Part shown: piece after piece, positions 36,251-50,000 of the stretch
How positions within the stretch are numbered: the first letter of the stretch is position 1
Layout of the letters: each line of letters begins with the position of its first letter
Assembly: GCA_947034895.1 (NCBI GenBank)
Contig: OX344765.1
Span: forward strand, 5,833,001-5,897,000
Source of the DNA: Rhytidiadelphus loreus
Lineage: Eukaryota > Streptophyta > Bryopsida > Hypnales > Hylocomiaceae
DNA length: 64,000 bases
Reading direction: 5' to 3'
The notes under the pieces: model-generated
Databases searched by the model: none
The model's input: the letters and a program-made list of their open reading frames with translations, nothing else
What the model was told of the DNA's origin: nothing
Made by a program: the position numbers and the translations under genes

Positions 36251-36856
36251 AAGACAGTCATTCATGTTGCGTGAATGAGTTGATAAATAGAAAGAGTTTT
36301 ATAAATCAATTTTCTAATTTCTTTTTGTAAATCAAGCATTTATCCCATATAGTTTTTGCAACTATCCAATGTGGTTGGTATATGTATATAGATATTGTAT
36401 TGTTTTTCAACATCAAGCTTATGTATGTTTGCTTGTTTTGGTTCGCAATGATTGTGTGTAATAGGAGGTGTAGTTTTCAAAGGCAAAAACATTGACCATA
36501 GTTGTTGGAATAGATTCTCATGGGATACATACTCCATTATGATTACATAGTGAAAATTTCACACAAAAATCATTCGAAGTTACAATTTTTACAATTATAC
36601 CTTGGAAATTTTAGAATTATTTTTCCATCCAAAAATAACTTTTATAGTTATACCTTAGGTTTTGTTTATATAAATATATATGGGGTAAAAATTATTACAA
36701 AATGAATCATTTGTAATTACCCTAACTTTGTAAGGGACACTAATTTTTGAGCCCTTACTAATACGGTAAACCATAGTACAATAAATATAATTCTATTTTT
36801 GTTCTTATAAGAGAGAAAAGAATCTTACATTGAGTTATTTGAATTTTAACTTAATG

Positions 36857-36955
36857 AAAGTTGTGTGAAAGTTGTGTGAAAGTTGTGTGAAAGTTGTGTG
36901 AAAGTTGTGTGAAAGTTGTGTGAAAGTTGTGTGAAAGTTGTGAAAGTTGTGTGAA
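36857..36955 (+). repeat. Minisatellite of an 11-bp unit (GTTGTGTGAAA)
   Basis: About eight head-to-tail units, the last shortened to GTTGTGAAA. The array is embedded between larger direct repeats of a GAATTTTAACTTGATG-type sequence at about 36841, 36953 and 36991, so two scales of tandem duplication are present. Confidence 0.85.
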
Positions 36956-36999
36956 TTTTAACTTGATGAAACTTGTGTGAAAGTTATAGGAATTTTAAC

Positions 37000-39900
37000 T
37001 TGATGTTCTATTATTAGTATTTCTATATTAGAGTGCCTCATTTTAGCAACCTAGATCAAATTCAAGTATTTGGTTGAAAACTTCACCATATATAGCACAT
37101 ATGAAATGCAATAAACCAATGTTTTTGGTACTTTGGTGCCAAATTGCACCATTTCAAAGTAATTTTCTTCTTTGGGTGCTCCAATTTTATTTAATTTATG
37201 CCAATGTCTTCTTCATTTCTTAAGTACGATTATTTGCATAAAATTTAAAAAAAAAAGATGAAAGAATGCATGAATTCAATTGAGAAGTGATAATTACACA
37301 CACAAACAACAATGGAATTTTTTTTAAACTCATACTAAGATCACATATTTATTGCAAATGGTAAAGAATTTCAAACTAATACTTTTTGCATGTGTTTTAT
37401 ACTTGATTTTATATGAAGTTAAAATTAAAATTCAAACTTCCGGTTACAATTGCCTTTTTTCACAAATTTTTCCATCCCAAAATCATGATCCAAAAATGGT
37501 TATTTTTTGCATTTGGGGGGTTCAAATGTAAAGAATTTATAGAAGCTATATATTTTGATTTTATACATGGGGTCACCATTAGGCATATGTATCTCATAGT
37601 GCACAATCAACAATAAAATATCTGAACACTAGTTTGTTGTTTTTGTTATAGTACAAACTTTGCATCATCTTTAATATTAGTATACCTAAGTTTTTAATTT
37701 TTGGAATTGATACCATGCTAAGTTAATTATTTTACAAAATAGTATGACTTTGGTAAATTGATACATGACAAATCACTATAATAGACATTGACAAATGAAG
37801 AAGTGAACGTCTATACAAGATATGCTTTTTGGACATAAGTTACATACAATATTTAGTTTGTTAAAACCGTTGTATCATTGTCCTAGCCAAAGTAATTATG
37901 CATTAATTAGTTTATGGATTTTTTCTTTTTCTTGAAACACAAAAGTTCATTCCAACACAAAACACAAATTCCTAGCAAGAATTCATTTTAATTATTTTTA
38001 GTCAATTGTATTTACATTCAATAGGAAGAGTTGCTCATAACTGAGCTATTCGGCACCTAAGCTTAGAACATCTCCACTCCCAATCCCTTCAGTCGATTCA
38101 ATAGCTTGGCTAGATCTGGGATCCGAGACACCATTGCGAGTTGTTTTGAAGAAATAAGCGCATTGTTGCTATAGTCTAATTACTCTATTGTAGGCAAACT
38201 TCAGTTATACTCCAATTAGATTTGGTGACATTTCAATGTAATTCAACCCCTTGTGCTACCTTCAAAATTGACACATCCAATTGGAGTGTGCTACATATCA
38301 ACTTCCAATTGGTAGGTCCAAACAACAAACTACCATCTACCCTAGCAATCTTCAAGTTTTTGCAATTGTAATCTACTTGACTCTTCTACCCCACATCTTC
38401 GGCTTGCAAGTGTTGTGCCGGAGTGAAAGTGTCTTTTTTCAAAACCTCATTGTTAAATAATTCTACCACCAATCAAGCAAACAAACATATGTTGGAAACA
38501 TGAGAAATCAAGTAAATTAGGTTTTGACCCTAAACAATGCCCCCTAAGATTGTGGAGAAGATTGTCAATTGAAATATATTTGCTCTATATGTTCTATTTT
38601 TCACTATAAATAAGTGGATTTAATTCACCATTTCTATATTATAATTTAAAAAATCCTAATATAAATTTAATACATGCATCATTCTATAATTAAAAAAATC
38701 AATAGACCTCAAATTGGATTGTATATTAAAAGTTCAAATTGCTATAAAGTATTCAATGTTGGATATTTTACAAAACTCCAAATTAAAGTAGAAATGAGAA
38801 TTAATAACCTTCATTTCATTAGTTGAACTCAAATTTTAAAAAATCACTTTAATGTCTAAAACTTAGATTAGGAGCAAGGATGGAAAAATTGCCAAAATGT
38901 ACGAAAGAGCTTGGTTTGTCATCCAGTTTTTTTAGCATCTTCTTTTTATTATGTAGAGTGGTCAATAAGGTAGTAGCACCTAATTGAAATATGTTATATT
39001 CTCCAACACCTTAAAAATGACCTTGAATGAACACTTTCTCGACTCAAAACTATAATGACTTTCATAAGCAATCAATGAAAAGTGAGACATTTTGTACTTC
39101 AAGGGTGTCCATTCAATGTGACTTTAGTGTAAAGTATAGGCTCTCTTATAATTTAAACTTTCAAAATTTATAAAATATTACTTAGAGCATTGGAAAATCA
39201 CAAAACCACTTGAATTACATTTATCTTTAGTTCACTAATAATCTCATCAAATTTTTTTGGTGATTCAACCTTTGAAGTAGTAGGACTAAAAAAAATATTG
39301 CTTTTAGGTGATGTTACCTTAACACATCTACAAGGAAATTTCCACCCACTTCATGCACACTTTTACTATTGTCATTGCAATGAATTTAGATAACAATTGA
39401 AAAAAAGTTTGTTGAAATTCTTTACTCAATTTTTTTCTTAAGTGAGCTTGAGGTGTGCTTGAGCTAGACTTCAATCACACCTCATGCACACCTCAAGCAC
39501 ACTTGTTTTTAAAAAAAGAAAAGAGTTTGCTTAAATTCTTTATTCAAAAGATGGTCTTGCATTAGGACAGTAGTGTTGTAAGTGCATGTTAGTTAATTTT
39601 GAATAGGTACAAATTTTTATTATTACAATGTTGTGTTGGAGTAGATAGTCATTTAGGCATTATGCTTAAAAATAAATGTCAAGTTTGATTAATGCCTCAT
39701 TGACTGCTCAAATAGAAGTTAGTAACACTAATCACAATTGATATAATGGAAGAAATAAAATCACATTAACCCCTCAATTTTTTAACTACACCTGATTTTT
39801 ACATGATAATGAATACAATATTGACAAACTATGTATGAAATTTGTTGTGATGGGTTGAAATGTAACACTCTAAGTATAGTGATTTTATACAATTTTTTTA

Positions 39901-40080
39901 TTAATTAATTAAAATTCCTAATTGAATAGTACTATTCATATTTTTATCTTAGATTTTATCTCTTCCATTATTTATACACATCAACAATATAATTTTATTA
40001 TAAAATGGAACTATAAAGAGTGACAACATTTGGCCTTATACGATTAAATTTAGTAAAAATCAATTAAAAAAAGGTACTCT
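37000..40080. other. AT-rich intergenic desert
   Basis: About 3 kb without a supported gene, RNA gene or defined transposon end. Open frames are short and of low complexity. Duplicated short phrases such as CCTCAAGCACAC/CCTCATGCACACC near 39450-39500 are the only local repeats noted. Confidence 0.45.
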
Positions 40081-40085
40081 TGAGA

Positions 40086-40207
40086 TGTGAAGAAAATAAC
40101 ATTTAAGAATATTCAAGAGCATTGGAGAAAATCTTCTAAATTGTAGTGTGAAGAAAAGAACATTCAAGAATATTCAAGAGCATTGGAGAAAATCTTCTAA
40201 ATTGTAG
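40086..40207 (+). repeat. Tandem duplication of a 61-bp unit
   Basis: Two adjacent copies (40086-40146 and 40147-40207), each running from TGTGAAGAAAA to CTTCTAAATTGTAG, differ at only a few positions. This indicates a recent duplication. Confidence 0.85.
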
Positions 40208-40432
40208 TAGGAATAGAGATTCTAGTAATGTGGGGATGATAAATTTTATAATTTATTTAACTATCTTGAAACCGTAAATTGTGATTTTTGTCATACCTTT
40301 TCAATATTGATGACTATCAATGAAATATTATGAATCCTACAATGTGATATATCAAGTATGCAAAATGCATTTATCAATACACATTAGGGGTTTAGAGTTA
40401 AGATATTGACAATTTGAGGATGAAATGTACTA

Positions 40433-40574
40433 AGGTAGGAGGTCCTAAAATGGCACAGTTTCTTAAATGGCCCACCTTCTTAAATGTACACTATTTGTAC
40501 ATGTTTTTTTTTCATAGCGCTTAGTAATGTACCAAAAGTGTACATTCTAGGAGGTGAGCCATTTTGGGGCCTTA
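40433..40574. mobile_element. Short palindromic MITE (~142 bp)
   Basis: Left end around GGTCCTAAAATGGCAC; the complemented right end is GGCCCCAAAATGGCTCAC. Inside, GGCCCACCTTCT and TAAATGTACAC are mirrored by GTGTACATTCTAGGAGGTG. The element is thus a diverged near-palindrome with no coding capacity. Target duplication is unclear. Confidence 0.5.
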
Positions 40575-40903
40575 TGCCATTTCAATTGCAAAATTTTATA
40601 ACTAATTACACAAAGCTCCAAAAAATATGAAACATTTTGGGTTAGGTGTGAATTCCACTTGTCTTTTAGGAAAAAATTATTGAAAAATATTTAAAGATGT
40701 TTCACCTACCCAAAATTCAATTTTAGCCCCTTAGAAAATCCATGTATGGACCTCCTATCATTTGTGTCAAATTTAAAAAAAAAAAATTCAAAATTCAAAA
40801 TCAGCATGCCCAAAACCCAAATCACTGCTTGCTCATTAAGCTTATGTCCCATACTTGAAGGCTAAATGCGCAATCGTCGTTAATCTGGACGCTTGATGTG
40901 GAG

Positions 40904-41001
40904 GGCCCAGATTGCACGAGCCCTCCCCTCCCTGAAACTCGAGTCTGCCTGGAGACTTGGCTAGGGTTTAAGCGTGCATCTCTGAGACTTGGCTAGGGTT
41001 T
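40904..41001 (+). promoter_or_regulatory. EBP2 promoter: site II-like motif and two telo-boxes
   Basis: GGCCCA at 40904-40909 (a site II/TCP-type motif) is followed by TAGGGTTT at 40972-40979 and again at 40994-41001. The two telo-boxes are inside a direct repeat of GAGACTTGGCTAGGGTTT. Telo-box plus site II is the known combination in plant ribosomal-protein and ribosome-biogenesis promoters, which fits the downstream gene. Confidence 0.7.
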
Positions 41002-41067
41002 TTTGCTCCTGTTTGCCTGTGTTTGATGGTCTGCTAGACGTGTGCCACCCTCGGGCTTCCGTTTGTG

Positions 41068-41985
41068 ATGTCTCCTGCCGTGATGGAGGAGTTTTCCGAC
41101 GACGAGATCGACTTGACCGAGAGTGAGGAAGAGAGCGAAGAAGACGATGCTGAGAAGCCGGTCTCGGAGGCTCGCCGCGATGCAATTTACAACAGCGCGG
41201 CTCTTCATGAAAAGTTGGAGGATATCGGGTGGCCGGATGGCGTCGACTGGACGCACTCCCTGGCTTTAAATTACGAGCACGAAGGGACGCCGGTGGATGT
41301 GAACGACGACTTGACGCGAGAGATGTCGTTCTACACGCAAGGGTTGGAAGGCGCTCGGGAAGCGTATTTGAAACTACAGGATCTTAGTGTTCCTTTTCTG
41401 AGGCCCGCGGATTACTATGCGGAGATGATTAAGAGCGACACGCACATGCTCAAGATCAAGGACAAGCTGCTGTACCAGAAGAAGCAAATGGAGGAGTCGG
41501 AGGAGCGGCGCAAGCAGCGGGAGGCGAAGAAGTACGGGAAGGAAGTGCAGGCGGAGAAGCTCAAGGAGCGGACGCAGCAGAAGAAGAAGGATATCGAGAG
41601 TGTGAAGAAATGGAGGAAAGGGCGAAGTGACTCGGGTTTTGCGGATGGGGAGGAGCCGTTTGATGTTGAAGGCGAAGGAAGGGCTGCTAAGAAGCAGAGA
41701 GTGAATGCTTCGCCGTGGGATAGGACTGGCGGTAAAGGACGTGATGCTGATCGTGGGAGAGGAGGACGAGGGGGAGGACGAGGCAATAGGGAGTCACGAG
41801 ATGCCAAGTTTGGCTATGGTGGCAGGAAAGGCATGGCCAAGAGGAACACTGCAGACTCCACAGCTGATGAAAGTGGATTCAAGGCCAGTTTCAAAGGGAA
41901 GAGTAGAGGTGGAGTCGGAGGTAGAGGTAGAGGCGGTGGTAGAACTAGGGGTGGGGGTCGAGGAAGGGGAAGAGGTAGGTCATAG
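41068..41985 (+). CDS. EBP2: rRNA-processing protein EBP2 homologue
   Basis: EBP2 is a conserved nucleolar factor for pre-rRNA processing and assembly of the large ribosomal subunit. The 305-residue intronless frame starts at the ATG at 41068; the GTG directly before it is not the start. It has an acidic N-terminus (FSDDEIDLTESEEESEEDD), then the conserved core with GWPDGVDWTHSLAL, DVNDDLTREMSFYTQGLEGA and PFLRPADYYAEMIKSDTHM. A long Lys/Glu/Gln-rich coiled-coil-like helix (LLYQKKQMEESEERRKQREA) follows. It ends in a basic Gly/Arg (RGG-type) tail. This order and length fit plant EBP2. Two telo-boxes and a site II motif precede it, typical of ribosome-biogenesis regulation. No close neighbour shares its strand. 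Confidence 0.93.
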   Translation: MSPAVMEEFSDDEIDLTESEEESEEDDAEKPVSEARRDAIYNSAALHEKLEDIGWPDGVDWTHSLALNYEHEGTPVDVNDDLTREMSFYTQGLEGAREAYLKLQDLSVPFLRPADYYAEMIKSDTHMLKIKDKLLYQKKQMEESEERRKQREAKKYGKEVQAEKLKERTQQKKKDIESVKKWRKGRSDSGFADGEEPFDVEGEGRAAKKQRVNASPWDRTGGKGRDADRGRGGRGGGRGNRESRDAKFGYGGRKGMAKRNTADSTADESGFKASFKGKSRGGVGGRGRGGGRTRGGGRGRGRGRS

Positions 41986-41989
41986 AATA

Positions 41990-44040
41990 TCTTTTGCAGG
42001 AATTTGTGAAAGATTCAATGTGCGTGAGCTCTGGCAATCATGCAGCTGGAGTTCAAGATGGTCCTTGTTGTCTGGGAGGTGTTTCATGACTCAGGATTAT
42101 CATGGTCCAGAGTTTGATGTAGCAAGGAGACACGTAGTGGTGCAAGATGAAGGTAATTGCAGTAGTAGCTCTCTGCTTTGCACCAGTTCCGGTAGTTCCT
42201 TAGTCTCACCTCCCTTTAGGTTCACAGCAGTTGTTTCCAAGATTTAGGGTTTGACGACGATTGAGTGGAATCGACGATCAGGAAGAAAATGCTCCTCATT
42301 CATTGACAAGAGAATACAGAAGACCACGAGTAGAGTTTGTTTGTAGGCCCTGAGAAGAATCGAGGATGATATTATAGAGTTATTTGAGTGGTGTCGTGCC
42401 AGAATAGATTCTGAACACCATAGAGCGCTACCTCCGATATGCAGCATTTTTTTCACTCGAGCGAGAAATCTGCTCGAGAACGGGCTGTATTTTATCTTCC
42501 CAATCAATTTTGTCAAGTTACAAATTTTCCTTGACTATTGCGAATTTCAGCTGTGGATTTCCCACAGGGAGTACTGCCGATGAGACTTGAATCGAGAGTT
42601 GAGTAAATTTGAGAGCAACTGTGCTCCGTGAGTACAGAGATTAAGGAGTATTTATTAGAGGACCTACCATGTAGTGTTCACCTCGTCGTCAGTGACTCCT
42701 ACTGCAACGTGCGTCCGCTTTGGATCACCTTACTGAACCAAGAAACCTTCAAGCTTGAACCTTTCCGTAGGAGTATGATACCAAAACGTTCCCTTTTTTT
42801 GGCCGTAATTTATTATGTAAATGAATTATGTGGCATATTGTGAAGAAATACTCAAAATGATTTATGATTTGTGTCTGTATCCTGCCAACTTAGAGTTGGT
42901 CTTTGCTAGTGTGTTCTGCTATGTAATAGTATCATAATCTTTTAGGTGAGTCCACATCGATGGTGAGATGCTGCAAGCTCCATTTTACTAATTGAAAGTT
43001 TCTCCATCCTAGGGATCCAAGCACAATTCTCTTCCAGCAGTTCATAGATAAATACTCTTGGATGGACTTTGCAGGAAACTCAGTACCATATATCAAATGA
43101 AAAAGTTTGGCCAGGTGAAGAATCATTACCCAATTTATATTCCACCTTTCCTAGGTGGAATTTGTAAGGCATGTTCACAACCATTTCGTTTTCATCATTT
43201 GGTTTTCATCTTAAGGGTTAGCGGTATGTTGTTCAAACGAGTCAGTTTTTCAACAAAGGTCCTTGCTTGTTTTATACCAACCATTCAAAAAGTTACTGTA
43301 GTAATACCGTACTCAAAAATTAGCTTGGTAGAGATTCATGAATATCATAGGTAGACAAATGTAGCGTAGAGATAAATATCAGTCCATATATTCAATGGTT
43401 CGTCAAATTTCCAAAGAACATGTATGAAATAACCAGTCACGGGCCAGGAGGCCCCAAATGGTTATGAGACATAAACCTCTCCTCCAAACTAAATCAACAG
43501 CTCTCTGGGAGAAAAGGTTCATAACTTTTCCCACAGCAATGCACAATGTGGCAATGCAAGCAACATGAGAAGGTCATGTCTTATATTTACTCTAGAGATT
43601 GGGGCCGTAGTGTTTCAGGTCTGCGTCCTTTTGGCTCCGTCACCTGCGCATTCTCCCTACCTGGCTAGGAAATCTCTCTTTTTAATGACAGTCTTTTCCA
43701 ATTCTTCTAACCAACCGAACTACCGGGGGAATCGCACAATAGACCAGCTAAACAAAAATCATATCAAAGGACCAGATAACCACTTTACCTTCAATTCCAT
43801 CCCATCCACATTAAATCAGTGATGATGAGGAAAGAAACGGGAATTTCTCTGATGAACAGGATGCCCCAGATTTCTGAGACTTGAGGTAATCGAATATCTC
43901 CTCATAGGCTGTCAAATCTCATTGGTTGCTCCACTATTATAACAGAAGTCAGCGGAAATAATGACTCGCCTAAAGCAATATACAATTTGGCGTGACCCAC
44001 CAGAGGACCATCTACATAGGATACACAAAAATGCAGAAGT
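41990..44040. other. Intergenic region between EBP2 and the 3' end of VPS3
   Basis: The two genes converge here. Their 3' untranslated regions are expected inside. Open frames are short, lack domains, and appear on both strands; no repeat terminus or RNA gene is recognised. Confidence 0.45.
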
Positions 44041-44047
44041 ACATCAC

Positions 44048-47000
44048 CTACATTGAACTATTAGTCCTCGTCAAAGTGTGTGACCGTCTTGAAGCAGGTT
44101 CCTTCAAGAAGTCTTGTCCAGTGATTGGGCTAATGTTCTCCCCATACAACCGTGAGCACTGCATCAGACAAACAGCTGCCACTCAGAACGGGTAATTGTG
44201 CCCGAGTTCAAACTTTTACAACCTTCGATAAAATTCCGTTACCACTCTCAAAGATACTTGCAGGGATTTACACTGTCCCCACGGATAGAGAGTAAGCTGT
44301 CTAAAACTGGGTCAGACATAAGAGCACACAGGGATCTCTGCTCTGACTTACACTTCTTTCACTAATCATGCAATTTGTATATTCTAGGTTCAGAATGGAA
44401 AAAAGCAGAATCTTCTAAAACAAAAAAACGTCTATTCCAGTTTCTACCTCAAAAACAGACATTGCGAAGATTAGGATGATGGCCAAAGTACCTTGTAGCA
44501 GACAATTGAATTGTCGGGATATAGTACAAACAACTTGGTGCCTATGCGAGCGTGGCAGCGACCACAGATAGTGTCATCGGTGATGCAAACTTGTCGTGAT
44601 CTTTCCTCCACACGATCAACTCTAGCCTCCAGGTTGTTGTGTCTATTAATATGTTTAACGATCTGCCAAACCACAAAATAAGAAAAATCTACCATATGCT
44701 CAGTTACTGAACATTGGTACTATATTTTTAAAACGATTATCGCTGACTGTGAGTCAAAATTCATTATCAAAATAATACCTGACCCTCCCGATGTCGATGC
44801 ACACGTGCACGTAGCATGCGTGATATGGTCTGAGAAGCCAAGGAAAGTGACATTCCAGGAGACAAAGCCTGCACAGCAACAAGACTCTCAGCATATACAG
44901 AAACACAGATAGAAAGTCACAACAACAGATTGGTTTCGTAAAAGATTGCCTCATTCTAGTATCCGAAGAACGATCGCGTTACATTCACATATGGTCCTCT
45001 ACATTTTAAATTAAGAATTGATTAGACATGTTGAAGACGAACCTCCAGTACTTTCAGCGGGTCCAGGGATGCGCCATGACAATGTAAGAGACGCACAGCA
45101 GCGTCATGCATTGGTTCTCTTCCTTCTCCTGGCTTTAAATACATGTCCAACAATCTGTGCAGGAGACAACCCATATTAGCATGCAAAAGCAAAACATGCA
45201 TTCGGCTGCCTTGATGTGTCATCCCATCTTTAGTTATAAGGAAGCCTTGCGAGGTGCACAGCTGTCAGAGCAGCAGAAAACCAACCTACAAAATTGAAGC
45301 TGCACAAAATTGTCGCCCAAGATCATACAATCGGAATCAACCCCCACTAAAACGGATACACTGTCAAGCATACAACCTCCGATACTGAGATGATTGGAAT
45401 ACCGCAACACCCCACAATCAATAGTGATTGTAGAAAAAAATCCGCCCAAGCAGGTGTTTGACCATAAGGACACAAAAAAAGAGTTGCCAAGTAAAATGGG
45501 GTACTCACTGCAAATAAACCTCAGGTCTGCCCAGCTTTGCACAGTAGCTCCTAGCTCCTTCACTATCCTCTAGCTTTCTGAAGCACAGAAAACATCTTCT
45601 AAGATTAATAATATTGCAAAAAGACATAGCAAGTGCAGTGAGGCCTATATTATAACAACAGTAAAGAAGGCCCCGAGGTGCCAAACTTAGATGACGCATT
45701 ATATATTCAACAGAGGTTGGACAAGGAATAGACACAGCTGCTAATCAGAAAACTTGATCCAACAGCATTCGTTATTTATCGTCAACTGAAGATACGATCA
45801 AGATCTCTACTAACAGTACAACCAAAAAGGTCCAATGGGAAAACGGCCTGGAGGACACATACAAGGCCAGAATCTGAAGAGCGATAGTTTCATCTCCCAG
45901 TTTTTGATGCAATATAACCTGCACAGCCATATAAGAATGTCGGCATCATTTCAAGGTCACAAGTCTAAAGCCTACGAAAAAACAAACTTGAACAATACTT
46001 TAAATCAGTACATCAGTTCACCATATAGAAAACCAAAGTTCATAATGTCACCTAATACACATCGCTACAAGCAGGTACTACAAGACCGACACTACTCTAA
46101 TCATATTGCTGTTCAATTTTACTTTGCAGCTAGAACAAGAACAGTCAAGCGTTTTGACATCCAAATATAATAGGAACTTACTTGCTCTCTCCAAAGTTCA
46201 GACCCCTGTATCAATGATAAAACCTCGTCAGCTTCATACTCATCCGATGCGGCTAAAAAATTCTGTAACATGCCTCTCACTACATCGTGATTCATAGAAG
46301 GTCGCCTTGTAAGCGAATGGTCATTTTTGGGAGAGAATTTGGTCTCCTTAAAGTCCTCTTCGTCATGGTCCAACCCCTCCGAGTTTGGAGGGAGACTGTC
46401 CAGTGCCACTTTAGCTAAGGAAAGGGCGAGTTCTGTGTGATATAGAGCGGCGTCTGGTCCATTCTCTTGTATTAACCACTGCAAATATCTGAGAACCACA
46501 AAACAAGCAAGATAATCAGATACTCATTTGATAGGCAATTCGTTCCACATCTATGAGACAAGAACATGTCACATATGTCGGAGAACGCCCATATATCTCA
46601 TTAAAAGATCTTCTTACTCTACACAGACAGTAATTTCAACATACTATTGCTGAATTGTAAGGATGGAGATCTGCTTCACCTCTGACGTACGAGCCCATCC
46701 GCATCGTTGAGCAGGGTCAGCACATCACCTGTTATGCGCATGGGGACAAGATAGGACAAAATAATTAATACCGCAACGAGCACACTTCACCGAGCAATAG
46801 TCTGGTTACCCTTGATCAAGATACAGTGACGTCCTAAATGTTTCCCACAACAAGTGATCGACATAAAGCAACAGGAAATGTTATCAGTTGAGACACAAAC
46901 CAGGTGGAAGACACTGGGATCGCCGTGATGAAGTTAACACTGTTAACGCCAAGTTTTGATCCAAATGTAAAAGCTGCAGCACGATGACTCAATTGTATAA

Positions 47001-50000
47001 CCCGTTCCAAATATTCATGGAAACTCATACTGGACAAGAAAAAAGGGACAAAAGCTGCGCTAGCAAAACCCATCAATCTGATTCAATAGACAACATTTCA
47101 CAAAAATAGAAAAGACTAAGCATTATAATATGGAGTGATCATTTTAGAACCACAATGCTGAATCAAGTTCTAATGCTCAATCCGATATCTTACCCATTCA
47201 ACGTGTTTTAAAACAAGAGCACTATCAGATGATGACTCCAGCAAGCGAGCTGCTTCTCTGGCGGCCACCATTTGAGAGTCTCCAACACCACTGTCCAGGG
47301 CCAAAGTTTGCCAAACTTGCACGGCCAACGGCAGAATGCCTTTGGTTTCGTACAGAAGTGCCAACGGATGGAGTTGGCCCGCAGCTTTGAGAGTAGTTTC
47401 AACCTCCTCCTGCATGGGCCCAGGTAAGCAGCCTTGTGGTCATCCACCAGCTGCAGGGTTTGTCCGCCAATGCAGCAGCTCTAAAGCAGGCTTAGCATGC
47501 TGCCCACCATCCCCGCACAGCCCAGCATGCATGGAATTTTGAGCTACGTATGCTGGGGCCACCTTCCCAAATTTTCTAACACTCCTACTTCTAAGAACAA
47601 GTAGACACACTCGGACTTATGGCCACAACAGTATGGGATGAAATTGTGATTCTGAGAATGGTGGGCATGACTATAATATCGTTGAATGGAGATCAAGACT
47701 GCACTAATCGCTTCGGTTCATATAGAAACAACCAACTAAGTGCAGAAACTGGATCAGAATATGGTACTCAACGTGTTTGAGGAAATACATACCAGGACAC
47801 AACTATTCGGTGAGGATACAAGCCGCTTCAGCTCGTCCGTCTGATTGAGTTCGGTGTAAAGTTTCAAAAGAAGGGTGTCAACCCCGCATGTCACATTAGC
47901 GTCAAGATCTCTGTTCCGTACCATCCTAAAGTACCTGATGAAACAAGAGATAATTCAGGAATGTATAATGTCAAGTTGATAAATAATGGTGGCGTGGCTA
48001 ACAATGATCCGATATGCAGGCATCAAACAGGGACAAAGAGTTAAAGCATTACCGAACAAAACTCTGCGTGGCAACTCCCATATAATGGTCTATGATAGCT
48101 GATTTTGCAGAAGGACCTTGCGCCAGCAGATTAGTGACTTTAGGCTCGTTCACAAGCACAAGCATTCCACTATGCACGGCCCATAATCCGCTATCTATTA
48201 CGGACGTTAGTGGCTGCGGAGGCGGATGTAAACCCCAGTATCGTTTCCGCGGTGTCTGCAACATCAGACAAATGGCGCCGTTCAAATGACACTCTTTCCT
48301 AAAAGTCTTCTTAAGAATGAAAGACACCAGCCCTACCACCTTTCAAAGCACATATCCTATCCTGATTCTGTGTCTGAGTTTCATGTAACTTGAGAAAGCA
48401 AGAATTGATTGGTAACTGATAATAAAAGAAGTGATCAAAAATCTTGAATACTGATCTAACTCCAGCCATGATTGAAACCGTCAGATTTGTGTCAAGAATT
48501 AGACGTACCAAGGTTCGCCAACGTGTGGTAAGAGTAGGGAAGAATGGAAAAAGCTCAGAGGGTTTTAAGATGTCGGACAACAGAAAATGGTCCATCGCTA
48601 GTTCAAACTGTAAGTCGAACAATAATAGAAAACCCGATTCAGCATGAACAATTGCAAGTCTCTCTTTAGCTGCATTATCGCTTCCGTCCCTAATAGCCTC
48701 TTCAGCTAATCGCACAGCTTCATTAAACTGTCGTTGCTTCAAACAGTCGCGGACTTGATCGTCAAGTGATACCTGTTGTAAAAACCAAACCTGCAGAATT
48801 CAAAAATAATAATTAGCTTACTATATTGTAGTTCGCAATTGCAAGCTCTCTAAGTTCACTCTAAACTGCGGGAGGTGAATGCCTGCTTCGTGATCATGAT
48901 GTCATAGAATTCCAAATAAAATGCCGTTAACCTCATTCATGAGACAGCTAGAACAACCATTTTAACCAATTATCTCCGATTAACCTCTGTTTTAATCCAT
49001 CGGCTACTTCAATTCAGTATTTGGACTAAAAGAATGCCTAAAATCGTTAGTTTTTATGAGGTTTTAGTGCTAGTGGGCACAATTTCAAAATCATGATAAG
49101 CTCTCACCTTTACACCACTAGCAATGACAACGAATGAGCCGCCTACATCCTCCGCCACTAGATAGCGCCCAATTCCTGCGCCTGCAAGGTCAAGAGACTG
49201 AATTTTGGCACCAGTCTTTCGGTGGTGGAGTTCAGTGTGACCCTGTTTCACTACAATTACATAAGGAGGAGTTTGGCCAATGGCATCTGGGACTGCACTG
49301 AAATTCAAGCTACCCGCTGTGGGTTGCCCTTCAGCATTGACTACAATGCCAGCTTTATCCACCATAAGCAGAACCTCGAGTTCCTTCGGGAACAGTTTCA
49401 AGATCGGAGGATAAGGCAAATCTGGCGGTAGTGAGAAAATAGGCAGTCCTTGCCCCGAAACCAACGAAACAAGCAAGTACTCGTCTTGCGTGCCCACCAT
49501 TATGGTCTTCTCAACCCACACCATCGTCAGAACTCCATCAACACCTGCGACTTCTCGCACCTTGGTGGCCGACACCGTGGTCGCATCATCCCAACCAAGA
49601 TTGGATCGACGTTGACTTCCAGCAGTCCTGTCCGCTGGCGGAGGTGGCTCCACTGCCCGGATCTCATAAATCATAATCTTCCTTCTTACAGAGACGGCTA
49701 ACCTGCTAAGACCTACACTCTGCGTTCCCGACAATTTACTCAACGACAATTCCGATTGAGATCCCAATCGACCAAAAGGCCGAGAAAATTTCCCCATAAA
49801 TCCTACTTTTTCTTCCGAATGCGACGTCCCTGGCTCGGCTTGCTCTTGTACATCCATTGAAGGACTAGAAATCGCCCGGGCTAACGCTGAAGCGCCCTTC
49901 GTCCCAGATAACCTCTCCATTGCACCTAAGCTCACCATGTCCAAGAGACAAACCTGCCCGTCGAACAGAATCGCAATCCGTCTAGCCTCAGGCAACGCGC

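Noticed and set aside
41415..41807. Minus-strand 130-codon frame
   Set aside because: Antisense to EBP2; its Arg/Pro/Ser-rich composition follows from the opposite strand.
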